This document shows positions 18,533-27,849 of a stretch of DNA of 53,943 nucleotides, piece by piece. The stretch lies in assembly GCA_022616535.1 (NCBI GenBank), contig JAKEEM010000042.1:1-53943 (forward strand), written 5' to 3'. Position 1 is the first letter of the stretch. Each line of letters opens with the position of its first letter. Source of the DNA: Chlorobiota bacterium (GTDB lineage Bacteria > Bacteroidota > Ignavibacteria > Tepidaquicellales > OLB5). The notes beneath the pieces were generated by a model, which had not been told where the DNA came from, searched no databases, and saw nothing but the letters and a program-made list of their open reading frames with translations. Made by a program: the position numbers and the translations under genes.

Positions 18533-20083
18533 TTGGCAAAATCATCTTTTAAAGAATTCCATCTCTTGAAAGATATTTATAAGGTTTTTTCTGGAGTTTT
18601 TCTAATTACAATACTCTTAAAATTATTGGATATAGGAAAAAATCTATTGATAGCTTCCAAATTAGGAGTATCTTCTCATTCAGACATTTATTTATCTATA
18701 ATTTCAATTCCTGAAAGTCTAGTAGTGTTAATTGGATTTGATACCATAAGAGGAGTGGTAAATAGCGAGCTTTCTTCTATATATTCAGATAAAGATAATC
18801 ATGAAATGTGGAAAGTATTTTCAAATTTGTTTCACATTTTAATTGTGGCAAGCCTTGCTTTTCTTTGCCTGATTTTATTTTTTAGGGAAAATATTATTCA
18901 AATACTGTTGCCGGGTTTTTCCGGTGAAAAAGAATTTCAAGCACATAACATAGCTTTAATTATATTCCCCATCTTTTTCTTTAAAGCATTAACTGGGTTT
19001 TTTTTGGCATTTTTTTATTCTTTAAAAAAATTTTACTTTCCGATTTTATTATCCTCTATAATTTCGATTTCGGTAATAATATCGATCTTTATTTACCCTA
19101 CAACAACTTATTTAATTTATAACTTATCATATGGAAATTTGGCTGGCAATTTCCTGTATTTTTTAGTTCTATTATTTATTCTTAAACAAAGTTATAATAT
19201 TTTTATTGTTAATTTTAAATTAGAGAAACTGTCAAAAGTCATTCTAAAAGAATGCAGAAATATTTTGCTGCTTGTGTTTTTGAACCAAGTTTACCTGTTT
19301 TCGAGAAATTATCTAGCTTCTTTTTTTGGTGATGGTGCAATATCTTCTATTAACTATGCTTCCTCGATTACTGGTCTTATTAGTATGATAATTTTTAACA
19401 CAGTTTTTAGTGCTTTATTATCAAATTTGTCATCGTCATTTGTTCACGAACCAATTCTTCAAATAGAAGAAAAGTTTTTTAATACATATTTTTCTGTTTT
19501 ATATTTTACGGTTCCAATTGTTTTAATTTTTGTAATTGCCCCCCAAGAAGTCTTAAAGCTAGTCTATATGCGTGGAGAATTGGAAATTTCAGATATTAAC
19601 ATTATCAAATATCCATTTATTTGGGAGTCACTTTCTATTATTTCTACTGTTATTATCCTAATGCCGTTGTCCTTATATTTAGCGAAAAAAAATTATAAAT
19701 TATTGACAATAATAGGGTCTATAATTTTTTTACTCGGGATTGCCTTGAATTTTCTTTTTACAAAAATATTTGGATACGTCGGTATTTCCATCGCAGGGCT
19801 TTGTGTGGGAATGTTTTATGGATTAATTTTATTATATTACACAAAATCTTATTTTAGATTAAAATTTTATTTTAAAAGATTTTCAAATATTTTTATTAAT
19901 TCTCTCTTAACTTTTTTGATTGCTTATTTTATTAAGCAATTATTTTTCATAGACTCGGATGATTTTCTATCTTTATCGATTAACTTATTGTTAATTTCCT
20001 TAATGGTTCTTATAACATATTTTCTGATGTCTAAATTATTCGGGTTAAATTATTTCCAAAAGGTGGTTGAGAAATTATTATAA
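18533..20083 (+). CDS. MurJ/Wzx-type polyisoprenoid-linked glycan flippase
   Basis: 516 aa with about 13-14 predicted TM helices, typical of the MOP superfamily. LASKLGVSSHSDIYLSII-type text near residues 40-58 and the later MRGELEISDI resemble MviN/MurJ rather than classical Wzx. In this locus the likely job is to flip the undecaprenyl-linked repeat unit. A lipid II role cannot be excluded because the family covers both. TTG start without alternative ATG. The gene has the lowest G+C in the window (only 7 G/C in the 60 bases 19861-19920). Confidence 0.82.
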   Translation: MAKSSFKEFHLLKDIYKVFSGVFLITILLKLLDIGKNLLIASKLGVSSHSDIYLSIISIPESLVVLIGFDTIRGVVNSELSSIYSDKDNHEMWKVFSNLFHILIVASLAFLCLILFFRENIIQILLPGFSGEKEFQAHNIALIIFPIFFFKALTGFFLAFFYSLKKFYFPILLSSIISISVIISIFIYPTTTYLIYNLSYGNLAGNFLYFLVLLFILKQSYNIFIVNFKLEKLSKVILKECRNILLLVFLNQVYLFSRNYLASFFGDGAISSINYASSITGLISMIIFNTVFSALLSNLSSSFVHEPILQIEEKFFNTYFSVLYFTVPIVLIFVIAPQEVLKLVYMRGELEISDINIIKYPFIWESLSIISTVIILMPLSLYLAKKNYKLLTIIGSIIFLLGIALNFLFTKIFGYVGISIAGLCVGMFYGLILLYYTKSYFRLKFYFKRFSNIFINSLLTFLIAYFIKQLFFIDSDDFLSLSINLLLISLMVLITYFLMSKLFGLNYFQKVVEKLL

Positions 20084-20151
20084 AGCGATGAATGGCATTG
20101 AAAGTAGAGAGCTTTTAAAGATACTTTAAAAATTTAAAAATTCTCATAATT

Positions 20152-21414
20152 TTGAGTGATAAAGTTAAAATCTTATATATTTCACATTCCCCTTATTATA
20201 ATGGTGCTGAGTTATCTCTGTTTAATCTTGTTAAGCACATTAATTGGGAATTATATGAGCCTGTAGTAATATTCCCATACGAGGGTCCTTTAGTTAATGA
20301 AATGAAATCACAAAACATAAAAATATATATTACTCCTCTTGAAAGGTGGATTAGATATATCTTCGATGAACCTGTTAAGAATACGAGTTTGTTTGAAAGA
20401 ATTCAAAAGATCATAGAGGTTATCGAAAAAGAAAATATCGATATTGTTCATTCTAATACTTCCGTCATTTTTGAAGGAGCCGTTGCAGCTAATATTAAAA
20501 AAATTCCTCATATATGGCATGTACATGAATTTCTTAAAGAAAATCGTGAATTACACCCGTGTCTACCATTACGGAATATATTTGATATGATGTCTATTTT
20601 GTCGAAAAAAATAGTTTGCGTTTCTAACTATAACAAAGAACAGTTTAAAGTTATAGATGACAAACGAAAGTTGGTGACAATTTATAACGGGGTTTCGGAA
20701 AGTAAAAATAGTGAGAATTGTGGTATTTTAAAAAAAAAATTAAATATTACAGACGAGGAGTTAATTTCTGTGACAGTTGGCTTCTTAACTAAAAATAAGG
20801 GCTATCCTGATTTATTGAATGCTGTGGCGTTAGTTCGTAAGGAAATAGATAACATGAGGTTTTTTTGGGTTGGTGCCTCACTGAAAAGTGATCTTAGGGA
20901 ATTTAAATATTTTAAAAAAAAACTGGACTTGAAAGATATTGTCAATTATCTTGGATTTAGAAGGGATGTGTCGGGAATTCTAAATTGTTCCGACTTACTT
21001 ATTTGCTCATCTTTAAATGAAGCATTCCCATTGGTGATACTTGAGGCGATGTCTGCAGGACTACCAATCATTACTACAAATTGGGGTGGGGCTTCGGAAT
21101 GTGTAATCAATAATGTTACCGGATTTATTGTACCTGTTGGTGATTCGGGAAAGTTAAGTGAAAAAATTATTGAACTTGCAAGAAACAATACGAAAAGGAA
21201 ATTAATGGGCGAAAATGCTCGTAAACACTTCAGAGATAACTTTAACTTAAAAAAATTTGTGGAGCAATTTGAGAAATTATATTCTGTGGTTCTGAATAAT
21301 ATGTCAACAATTACCTTATCGATAAATGAGAACAATATTCTAAATACTTTTTTAAATACTTATGAAGAAATTTCGGATAATCATTGGAAAAATTTAAAAA
21401 AAGAAAAAAAATAA
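20152..21414 (+). CDS. family 4 glycosyltransferase
   Basis: 420 aa GT-B fold enzyme. The N-terminal half has SHSPYYNGAELSLFNLVKH (residues 10-28). The C-terminal half has the donor-binding E-x7-E signature EAFPLVILE followed by AMSAGLPIITTNWGG at about residues 296-320. A retaining sugar transferase acting on the lipid-linked repeat unit is likely; donor and acceptor cannot be read from sequence. TTG start, 68 bases after the flippase. The last 40 or so residues are a polar, lysine-rich tail. Confidence 0.88.
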   Translation: MSDKVKILYISHSPYYNGAELSLFNLVKHINWELYEPVVIFPYEGPLVNEMKSQNIKIYITPLERWIRYIFDEPVKNTSLFERIQKIIEVIEKENIDIVHSNTSVIFEGAVAANIKKIPHIWHVHEFLKENRELHPCLPLRNIFDMMSILSKKIVCVSNYNKEQFKVIDDKRKLVTIYNGVSESKNSENCGILKKKLNITDEELISVTVGFLTKNKGYPDLLNAVALVRKEIDNMRFFWVGASLKSDLREFKYFKKKLDLKDIVNYLGFRRDVSGILNCSDLLICSSLNEAFPLVILEAMSAGLPIITTNWGGASECVINNVTGFIVPVGDSGKLSEKIIELARNNTKRKLMGENARKHFRDNFNLKKFVEQFEKLYSVVLNNMSTITLSINENNILNTFLNTYEEISDNHWKNLKKEKK

Positions 21415-21437
21415 TTTTAAATATATTCATTTAAATA

Positions 21438-22202
21438 TTGGATATTTTAAAGTCGATTTTAAATAAAATTTCAAATCTACCTTTACCTAGTTTTTTTTAC
21501 TTCTCTCACAAAGGCTATTGTCCCTGTTGTGATAAGAGGGTGGTTTTCCGTTCCACTGATAATTGGCTAAGAGATTATTTTTTTTGCTCTAATTGTTATT
21601 GCATTCCTCGTGAGAGGACATTAATGTTAACTATTGAAAAGTATTTTCCCGCTTGGCGCGATTTAGTTATCCACGAGTCCTCCCCCGGTAATAGGGGTAC
21701 CAGTGCAAAATTGAAAAAATATTGTAAAAAATATATACCAACTCATTATTACAACGACAAACTTTTAGGCGAAAAGGTAAATGGCATTAGAAATGAAAAT
21801 TTGGAAGATCAGACTTTTACAGATGAAACTTTTGATTTAGTTATTACTCAAGATGTGATGGAGCATGTGTATGAGCCAGAAAATGCCTTTAAAGAAATAG
21901 CTCGTACCTTAAAGAAGGGCGGGGCTCATATTTTCACAGTTCCTCTCGTTAATAAATTTAAACCCACAGAACGATGGGCTATAAAAGGTAATGACGGAGA
22001 ACCTTATTTTTTAAAGACACCTGAATATCATTTGAATCCGATAGACCCAAAGGGTACCCCCGTTACAATGCATTGGGGATTTGATATTGTTAATTTTATA
22101 AGGGATAATAGCGGACTTGAAACGACAATTGAATATATTGATGATTTAAATTATGGAATTAGAGCTGAGTTCATAGAAGTATTGGTAAGCATAAAAGAGT
22201 GA
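21438..22202 (+). CDS. class I SAM-dependent methyltransferase with N-terminal zinc-ribbon-like motif
   Basis: 254 aa. An N-terminal Cys pair set, C28-x2-C31 and C50-x2-C53, looks like a small zinc ribbon. It is followed by a Methyltransf_11-type Rossmann domain with DLVITQDVMEHVYEPENAF at residues 133-151 and LKKGGAHIFTVPL at about 164-176. The expected glycine-rich SAM motif I (around residues 78-90, HESSPGNRGTS) is unusual. A methylation step in glycan tailoring is inferred from the neighbours. TTG start, 23 bases after the glycosyltransferase stop. Confidence 0.8.
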   Translation: MDILKSILNKISNLPLPSFFYFSHKGYCPCCDKRVVFRSTDNWLRDYFFCSNCYCIPRERTLMLTIEKYFPAWRDLVIHESSPGNRGTSAKLKKYCKKYIPTHYYNDKLLGEKVNGIRNENLEDQTFTDETFDLVITQDVMEHVYEPENAFKEIARTLKKGGAHIFTVPLVNKFKPTERWAIKGNDGEPYFLKTPEYHLNPIDPKGTPVTMHWGFDIVNFIRDNSGLETTIEYIDDLNYGIRAEFIEVLVSIKE

Positions 22203-22243
22203 ATTTAATTTGGTCAAAGAAATAAGATTTTTAATTTTTATTT

Positions 22244-23377
22244 ATGAATAAACCCAGAATTATTGCGTTCTACCTTCCCCAATTCCATCCAATACCAGAA
22301 AATGATAAATGGTGGGGAAAGGGATTTACAGAATGGAATAATGTTGTAAAAGCCAAATCCCGCTTTTGGGGGCATAATCAGCCGCATTTTCCTTCTGATT
22401 TGGGATTTTATGATTTACGACTAGAGGAAACAAGAATTGCTCAAGCTGACCTTGCTAAACAGTACGGAGTATATGGTTTTTGTTATTATCACTATTGGTT
22501 TAATGGCAAGATGTTGCTGGAAAGGCCATTTAATGATGTTTTATCTTCGGGTAAACCTGATTTTCCATTTTGTCTTTGCTGGGCAAATGAAAATTGGACA
22601 AGAAGATGGGATGGACTGGAGAGTGAGATTTTAATGAAGCAAAACTACGATGAATATGACCCTGAACTGCACATCAAATGGCTCAGTAGTGCTTTTGCTG
22701 ATCGAAGATACATTAAAATAAATGATAGACCAATTTTTCTTGTTTATAATCCCTCAGGTATAAACAATTTATTAGACATTATAAACAAATGGAAAAAGAA
22801 AATTAAGGAATTAGGTTATTCTGGAATTTATCTTTGTGCTGTAAAGAGCGTTCATAATAAACTAGTTGATTCGGATTTGATGAATTATGGATTTGATGCA
22901 GTTTTAAACTTTATGCCACCGCATTATTCCATTTTACCTGCTAAAAAACTTCCCTCGATTCCTAGATGGGTTTTAAGTTCCTTTTTTAACAAGTTAGTAA
23001 AACTTTTTAATTTGGAACGTAAAATAGGAAAACTTCCTGTTGTTTCAGTTCATAGCTATAATGCACTTGTTAAAAAAATAATAAATTCTCCAGTTAGCGA
23101 TTATAAAACGTTTTTTTGTGTAATGCCTGGTTGGGATAACAGTCCAAGGACAAAATTTTCAGTGGTAATTCAAAATGACGATGTTAATAACTTTAAAAAG
23201 TGGCTAATGCATGCCTTTGAGCGGACTAAAAATTATCCAGATGAAGAGAAGATTGTATTTATAAACGCATGGAATGAATGGGCCGAAGGGTGTTATTTGG
23301 AACCTGATTTAAGAAACGGGAGAAAATTCTTAGAGTCTATATTATACGTAGTTGATAATTGGAGGCCAAATTTGTAA
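22244..23377 (+). CDS. WbsX-like protein (GH99-like domain) of polysaccharide locus
   Basis: 377 aa. The beginning, AFYLPQFHPIPENDKWWGKG at residues 8-27, and the later segments YGVYGFCYYHYWF, CWANENWTRRWDG and FINAWNEWAEG are hallmarks of the WbsX family. That family has a TIM barrel related to glycoside hydrolase family 99 (endo-mannosidases) and is recurrent in O-antigen and capsule loci. Members are annotated as glycosyltransferases or hydrolases; activity has rarely been shown. The Trp/Glu-rich segments are intact. ATG start, 41 bases after the methyltransferase. Confidence 0.88.
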   Translation: MNKPRIIAFYLPQFHPIPENDKWWGKGFTEWNNVVKAKSRFWGHNQPHFPSDLGFYDLRLEETRIAQADLAKQYGVYGFCYYHYWFNGKMLLERPFNDVLSSGKPDFPFCLCWANENWTRRWDGLESEILMKQNYDEYDPELHIKWLSSAFADRRYIKINDRPIFLVYNPSGINNLLDIINKWKKKIKELGYSGIYLCAVKSVHNKLVDSDLMNYGFDAVLNFMPPHYSILPAKKLPSIPRWVLSSFFNKLVKLFNLERKIGKLPVVSVHSYNALVKKIINSPVSDYKTFFCVMPGWDNSPRTKFSVVIQNDDVNNFKKWLMHAFERTKNYPDEEKIVFINAWNEWAEGCYLEPDLRNGRKFLESILYVVDNWRPNL

Positions 23378-23518
23378 AATAACAAATCTATAAATGAATA
23401 TTGATTTATGAACTGTTATTAATCGATAAGAATAAACGGAAGCTTAACCGGAGTCTTTTTAAAAATCTAGAGCAACGTTTGGAGTAAAAATGTAAATGAA
23501 GATAAATTCTTTTTTATA

Positions 23519-24490
23519 ATGATCAACAACGTTTCTAAAAAATTAAAATCAATCATAAAAATAATTTTTTTTAATAAAATAATTAAACTTTTTTTTAACA
23601 GCGTTTTTATTCATAAATTTTCAATTAATTATTTTAATTTTATTTATGAGAATTGTAGCGATTTTTTTGTCGAAATATTTGTAAAGTTAATTAATCAGCC
23701 CAAATTTAACTATTTGTGGACCATTTATTTAAAAAATAAAAGAAAAGTATTAGTTGAAGTAAGAACCGATAATCCGAGAAGCTTTGAATATTCATTAAGC
23801 TATAAATGGCATGATAGACCATTAAGAGATGTTGAGATTATTTTTAATAACTATTACCCTCGTCATTATTATTATTTAGATATTGGTGCTAATTATGGTT
23901 TGCGTTCCATTTATGCGTTATCGATAGGGAGGCCGGTTATTTTATTTGAGCCAAACTGCTCGATAAATAATTTTACAACTCAGATATTTAAAATAAATAA
24001 TTTTAATAACTTTAAATTAGAAAATCTTTGCATTTCGGATAAAACAGGGGAGGTAGAATTTTATTTATCAGAGAATACTTATGAAAGCAGTTTATACAAA
24101 TTTGATTATGCGATAAAGAAAATTAAAGTTAGCAGTATTACTCTAGATGAATATTTTTCAGGCTTAATTAATGAAATAATTCCAAGAATCATAAAAATCG
24201 ATGTGGAAGGCGCCGAATACGAAGTATTTAAAGGTGCCGAAAAAACTATCGTGAAATACGAACCTACCTTATTTATTGAAATTCTAAAAGATAGCACGAC
24301 TAGAAACCAATTAATGAGCGAATTGTTTAAGCTAAAATACAAATGTGTAGCTCTAAAAAATGGTTTATTTAAAAATTTTATTAACTTAAATCAATCGAAT
24401 TTTGAAGAAATGAGTCAATATTGTACTAATTATCTTTTTACAAAGGATTCAGACGCGTTAAAGAAAATTAAATTACATGATTTGAGTTGA
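23519..24490 (+). CDS. FkbM family methyltransferase
   Basis: 323 aa. The C-terminal 200 residues carry FkbM features: YYLDIGANYGLRSIYAL near residue 118 (SAM motif I, DIGANYG) and the signature KIDVEGAEYEVFKGA at about residues 223-237. FkbM-type enzymes O-methylate sugars or polyketides. In this locus methylation of a glycan residue is likely. The N-terminal 90 residues are A+T-rich, basic and hydrophobic and have no family match I recognise. A 141-base non-coding gap precedes it. Confidence 0.87.
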   Translation: MINNVSKKLKSIIKIIFFNKIIKLFFNSVFIHKFSINYFNFIYENCSDFFVEIFVKLINQPKFNYLWTIYLKNKRKVLVEVRTDNPRSFEYSLSYKWHDRPLRDVEIIFNNYYPRHYYYLDIGANYGLRSIYALSIGRPVILFEPNCSINNFTTQIFKINNFNNFKLENLCISDKTGEVEFYLSENTYESSLYKFDYAIKKIKVSSITLDEYFSGLINEIIPRIIKIDVEGAEYEVFKGAEKTIVKYEPTLFIEILKDSTTRNQLMSELFKLKYKCVALKNGLFKNFINLNQSNFEEMSQYCTNYLFTKDSDALKKIKLHDLS

Positions 24491-24494
24491 GTTT

Positions 24495-25415
24495 ATGTCA
24501 ACCCTAGCTTCTATTATAATAGTTAACTACAATACTCATGAGCATCTAAGGGACTGCCTGAGGTCAATCAAAGAGAAAATAAAGTCAGTTGATTTCGAAG
24601 TTATTGTTGTTGATAATAATTCTACGGACCGGGCCATAGAGGATGTCGCCTGCGAATTCCCTGAATTTTATTTCTACTTTAGAAAGCAAAACGATGGATT
24701 CGGTGCTGGATGTAATTTCGGTGCAAACCAGTACAGTTCTGGTGCTGAATATTTGGTTTTTGTTAATCCTGATATAATATTTACAGATAACTCAATTTTG
24801 AAGCTTCATGAATTTATGGAAAATAATAAAGCTGTTGCTGTTTGTACACCTTTATTTATAAATAGAAACAATGAACTCCTTTATTCGTATAATTTTGATA
24901 TAAATATCTTATGGGAATTATGCGGTTCGCTTAATATGGGACTTAGCAGAATTAAAAAGAAATTAATGAGCAGACCCGAAATCAAAAATAATATCCCGTT
25001 TGAAATTGACTGGGGACTGGGTGCTCTGTTGTTTGTTCGCAAAAGAGCTTTTCAAGAAGCGGGAGGGTTTGATGAGCGTTTTTTCCTTTATTCAGAAGAC
25101 AATGATTTGCAATTCAGAATAAGAAAAAATGGACATAAAATAATGTGTATACCTTATGTTAAGGTTATACATTACTATGGCAGCAGCATGGATGATTACA
25201 ACTCGAAGGCAAATTATAATTTCTATCTTTACAGAAGCAAGATGATTTACGCTTATAAGCATTTTAAATGGTTCAAAAGGAATATTTTAAGATTTATTTT
25301 AATCGGCGGATTATTATTGAGAATATTTAAAGTAACTATCTTAAATAAAAAGGATATTAGGTTACAACTTGTTAATTCTTTATCTGCTATTTTAAAATCT
25401 TACAAGGTATTTTAA
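24495..25415 (+). CDS. family 2 glycosyltransferase (rhamnosyltransferase-like)
   Basis: 306 aa GT-A enzyme. IIIVNYNTHEHLRDCLRSI at residues 7-25 and VVDNNSTD near 47 bind the nucleotide sugar. FVNPDIIF at about 90-97 supplies the metal-binding Asp. DWGLGALLFVRKRAF and GGFDERFFLYSEDNDLQFRIRKNG hold the catalytic region. This pattern is common in rhamnosyl- and N-acetylglucosaminyltransferases of O-antigen loci. ATG start 4 bases after the FkbM gene, so coupled. Confidence 0.9.
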   Translation: MSTLASIIIVNYNTHEHLRDCLRSIKEKIKSVDFEVIVVDNNSTDRAIEDVACEFPEFYFYFRKQNDGFGAGCNFGANQYSSGAEYLVFVNPDIIFTDNSILKLHEFMENNKAVAVCTPLFINRNNELLYSYNFDINILWELCGSLNMGLSRIKKKLMSRPEIKNNIPFEIDWGLGALLFVRKRAFQEAGGFDERFFLYSEDNDLQFRIRKNGHKIMCIPYVKVIHYYGSSMDDYNSKANYNFYLYRSKMIYAYKHFKWFKRNILRFILIGGLLLRIFKVTILNKKDIRLQLVNSLSAILKSYKVF

Positions 25416-25433
25416 ACAATCGATAGATAATTT

Positions 25434-26612
25434 ATGCAGAACCATAAATTTGTTAATGTTATATTCCTGTTTAACGAATGGAGCACTGATCCGCGAAAGC
25501 ACTTGTATAGGGAATTATTCAATAAGTCTTCCGAATGGGCTGAATTTCTATTGATACAGCACCCTGTTGGATTAGTAATTCATACATTTATAAAATTTAA
25601 TGAAAAAATAATTGCCTTATTTAAGGGGAAGTTTAAAATAAAAAAATTACATAGAAATGTTTTATTATACACACCAGTAATACTGACTCATTATGTTCTG
25701 ATTTTAAAAATGAATTTTTTATTAAGGATTGATATAATTTTATTTTGCTTACAATGCAAACGGATACTTAAAAAAAGATTTGCTAATTATAAAATTATTT
25801 TATGGATAAATAATCCCCGATTATTTTTTCTGTTATCAAAGTTGAAATACGATTATCTCGTGTATGATTATCAGGATAACTTTGACTACGGATATGACGG
25901 CGTACTTAATAAAATTGCTTTTGACTATAACGGAAAAGTTATTTCCGAAAGTGATTTAGTAATTTGTACTGCAAGGGTAATGTATGAGAGAGCTGTGAAA
26001 ATAAACCCAAATTCTGTAATTGTTAATAATGGAAATGATTACAAAACTTTAACTGTAATGCCTTCAAATATTAATACGGAAATGTCGAATATTAAATCAC
26101 CGATTATCGGGTATCTTGGGGGAATTAGGAATTGGATAGATTTTGATTTAATGAAATTTTTAATTACTAATTTAAAAGACGTAAATTTTGTGTTTATAAG
26201 TCTTGTATATCGTAATGCCAGAAGAGAGTTTGAGAATTTACTGGTGCACAATAATGTTAAATGGATTAGTTATAAAGACCAAGACCTACTGCCCGCTTAT
26301 CTAAACAAATTTAATGTCGGAATAATACCTTTTAAATTAAACGAATTTATGAAGGGTGTTTTTCCGAATAAATTTTTTGAATACATGGCTTGCGAGGTGC
26401 CTATTGTTACAACTCATTTGCCAGAGCTTCAGAAATACTCTGATATAATTGGATACAGCGGAACAAAAGTAGAGTTTTTGGAAAACTGCAGAAAAGCTAT
26501 TTCGGGTGATTTTCGCGAGAAGGTGAAACAATATCGCAAGTTAGCCGAATTAAACAGCTGGGAAAAGAAAGCTGAGAAAATTAACAGTCATATAAAAAAA
26601 ATTCTGAAATAA
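25434..26612 (+). CDS. glycosyltransferase, GT-B fold (GT4/GT1-like)
   Basis: 392 aa. The C-terminal half reads as a GT-B donor-binding domain: SPIIGYLGGIRNWIDFDLMKFL near residues 222-243, GIIPFKLNEFMKGVFPNKFFEYMACEVPIVTTHLPEL near 300-335. The N-terminal half is divergent but has YDYQDNFDYGYDG near 144-156. The usual E-x7-E motif is replaced by K-x-F-E-Y-M-A. It probably adds one sugar to the repeat unit. ATG start, 18 bases after the GT2 gene. Confidence 0.83.
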   Translation: MQNHKFVNVIFLFNEWSTDPRKHLYRELFNKSSEWAEFLLIQHPVGLVIHTFIKFNEKIIALFKGKFKIKKLHRNVLLYTPVILTHYVLILKMNFLLRIDIILFCLQCKRILKKRFANYKIILWINNPRLFFLLSKLKYDYLVYDYQDNFDYGYDGVLNKIAFDYNGKVISESDLVICTARVMYERAVKINPNSVIVNNGNDYKTLTVMPSNINTEMSNIKSPIIGYLGGIRNWIDFDLMKFLITNLKDVNFVFISLVYRNARREFENLLVHNNVKWISYKDQDLLPAYLNKFNVGIIPFKLNEFMKGVFPNKFFEYMACEVPIVTTHLPELQKYSDIIGYSGTKVEFLENCRKAISGDFREKVKQYRKLAELNSWEKKAEKINSHIKKILK

Positions 26613-26651
26613 TTTATTTTCTTTAAGTTTTAAAGTTGGAAATTTTTTTAG

Positions 26652-27818
26652 TTGAAAAAAATTAAAGTTTTAAATATAATACCCTCTTTACAAGACGGCG
26701 GCATAGAGTCTTTAATATTTAGAATTTACAAGGGGCTGGATGATAAGAAATTCGACTTATCTGTCTACTGCCTTGCGAACATTGAGTTGAATTATTCTTA
26801 TAGAAGATTTCTTGACATTGGGTGTAAAGTAACCACATTTAACTTTATCAATACAAATAGAAAATTTCACCACATTTTTACAAATTTGCTTCAGCTGGTT
26901 AAAATGACTTATGCAATCAATAAATATAAACCGCATATTGTCCATTCTCAAGATTTCTTCTCAGCTTCTATTACAAGGTTTTCATTAATACTTTCGAGAC
27001 TCTTTTTATATAAACCCCGGAAAAGTTTTGTTACTCTGCACAATATGCAATTTTGGCTCGGTTGGCTTCATCGGAAGGTAAATAAAGTTCTTTCCTTTAC
27101 TACCGATAAAATTATTTGTAATTCTGAATCAGTATATAAATTTTCATTAGAAAATGATAAAATTAATTCAAAGAAATATATTGTAGTTTATAATGGTATT
27201 GATACTGCTGAGTATAAGCCTGACACATTTTCAAAGAATTATTTGATGGATAAATTTCAAATAGAGTCCGGTGACTTTTTGATCGGAAATGTTGCAACGT
27301 TTTCTGTTCGAAAAGGTCATAAATATCTTCTTATTGCATTTTCGGAGCTAATAGAGGATTATAAAAATTTAAAATTGGTTTTGGTGGGAGGAAAAAGAAC
27401 TCATGAACTTGGAGTTTATGATGAAATGATTCAAATTATTGCCGATAATAAAATTAAAGACAAAGTCTATTTCCTTGAACCTAGGCACGATATTGATAAA
27501 TTTTATAATGGTATAGACCTTTACGTAATGCCTTCTGCAGTCGAAGGATTTGGCTTGGCGCTTGCAGAAGCAATGGCTTGCGGGAAAATAGTTATCGCTT
27601 CGGATATCCCCCCCTTTAAAGAGATTATAAATGACGGTCAGAACGGCTTTTTATTCAGGAATAAGGATGTATATTCATTAAAAGAGGTGATGAGTTTTGT
27701 GATTTCTAATTATAATCAATTATCTGATATTGCTATTAATGCACGAAATACTATTGTGAATAAATTTAGCAGTGCCGCTATGATTAAGAAATATGATGAA
27801 TTATATTCAATTTTTTAA
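26652..27818 (+). CDS. family 4 glycosyltransferase
   Basis: 388 aa GT-B enzyme. NIIPSLQDGGIESLIFRIYKGL at the N-terminus has the glycine-rich loop. The C-terminal half has VMPSAVEGFGLALAEAMACGK at about residues 289-309 with E-x7-E (EGFGLALAE), and IVIASDIPPFKEIINDGQNGFLF. It is likely a retaining transferase using a UDP- or GDP-sugar. TTG start (TTG AAA AAA ATT) with no ATG nearby. Confidence 0.9.
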   Translation: MKKIKVLNIIPSLQDGGIESLIFRIYKGLDDKKFDLSVYCLANIELNYSYRRFLDIGCKVTTFNFINTNRKFHHIFTNLLQLVKMTYAINKYKPHIVHSQDFFSASITRFSLILSRLFLYKPRKSFVTLHNMQFWLGWLHRKVNKVLSFTTDKIICNSESVYKFSLENDKINSKKYIVVYNGIDTAEYKPDTFSKNYLMDKFQIESGDFLIGNVATFSVRKGHKYLLIAFSELIEDYKNLKLVLVGGKRTHELGVYDEMIQIIADNKIKDKVYFLEPRHDIDKFYNGIDLYVMPSAVEGFGLALAEAMACGKIVIASDIPPFKEIINDGQNGFLFRNKDVYSLKEVMSFVISNYNQLSDIAINARNTIVNKFSSAAMIKKYDELYSIF

Positions 27819-27849
27819 AATATCAGGCCATTATAGTTTTAATTAATAA

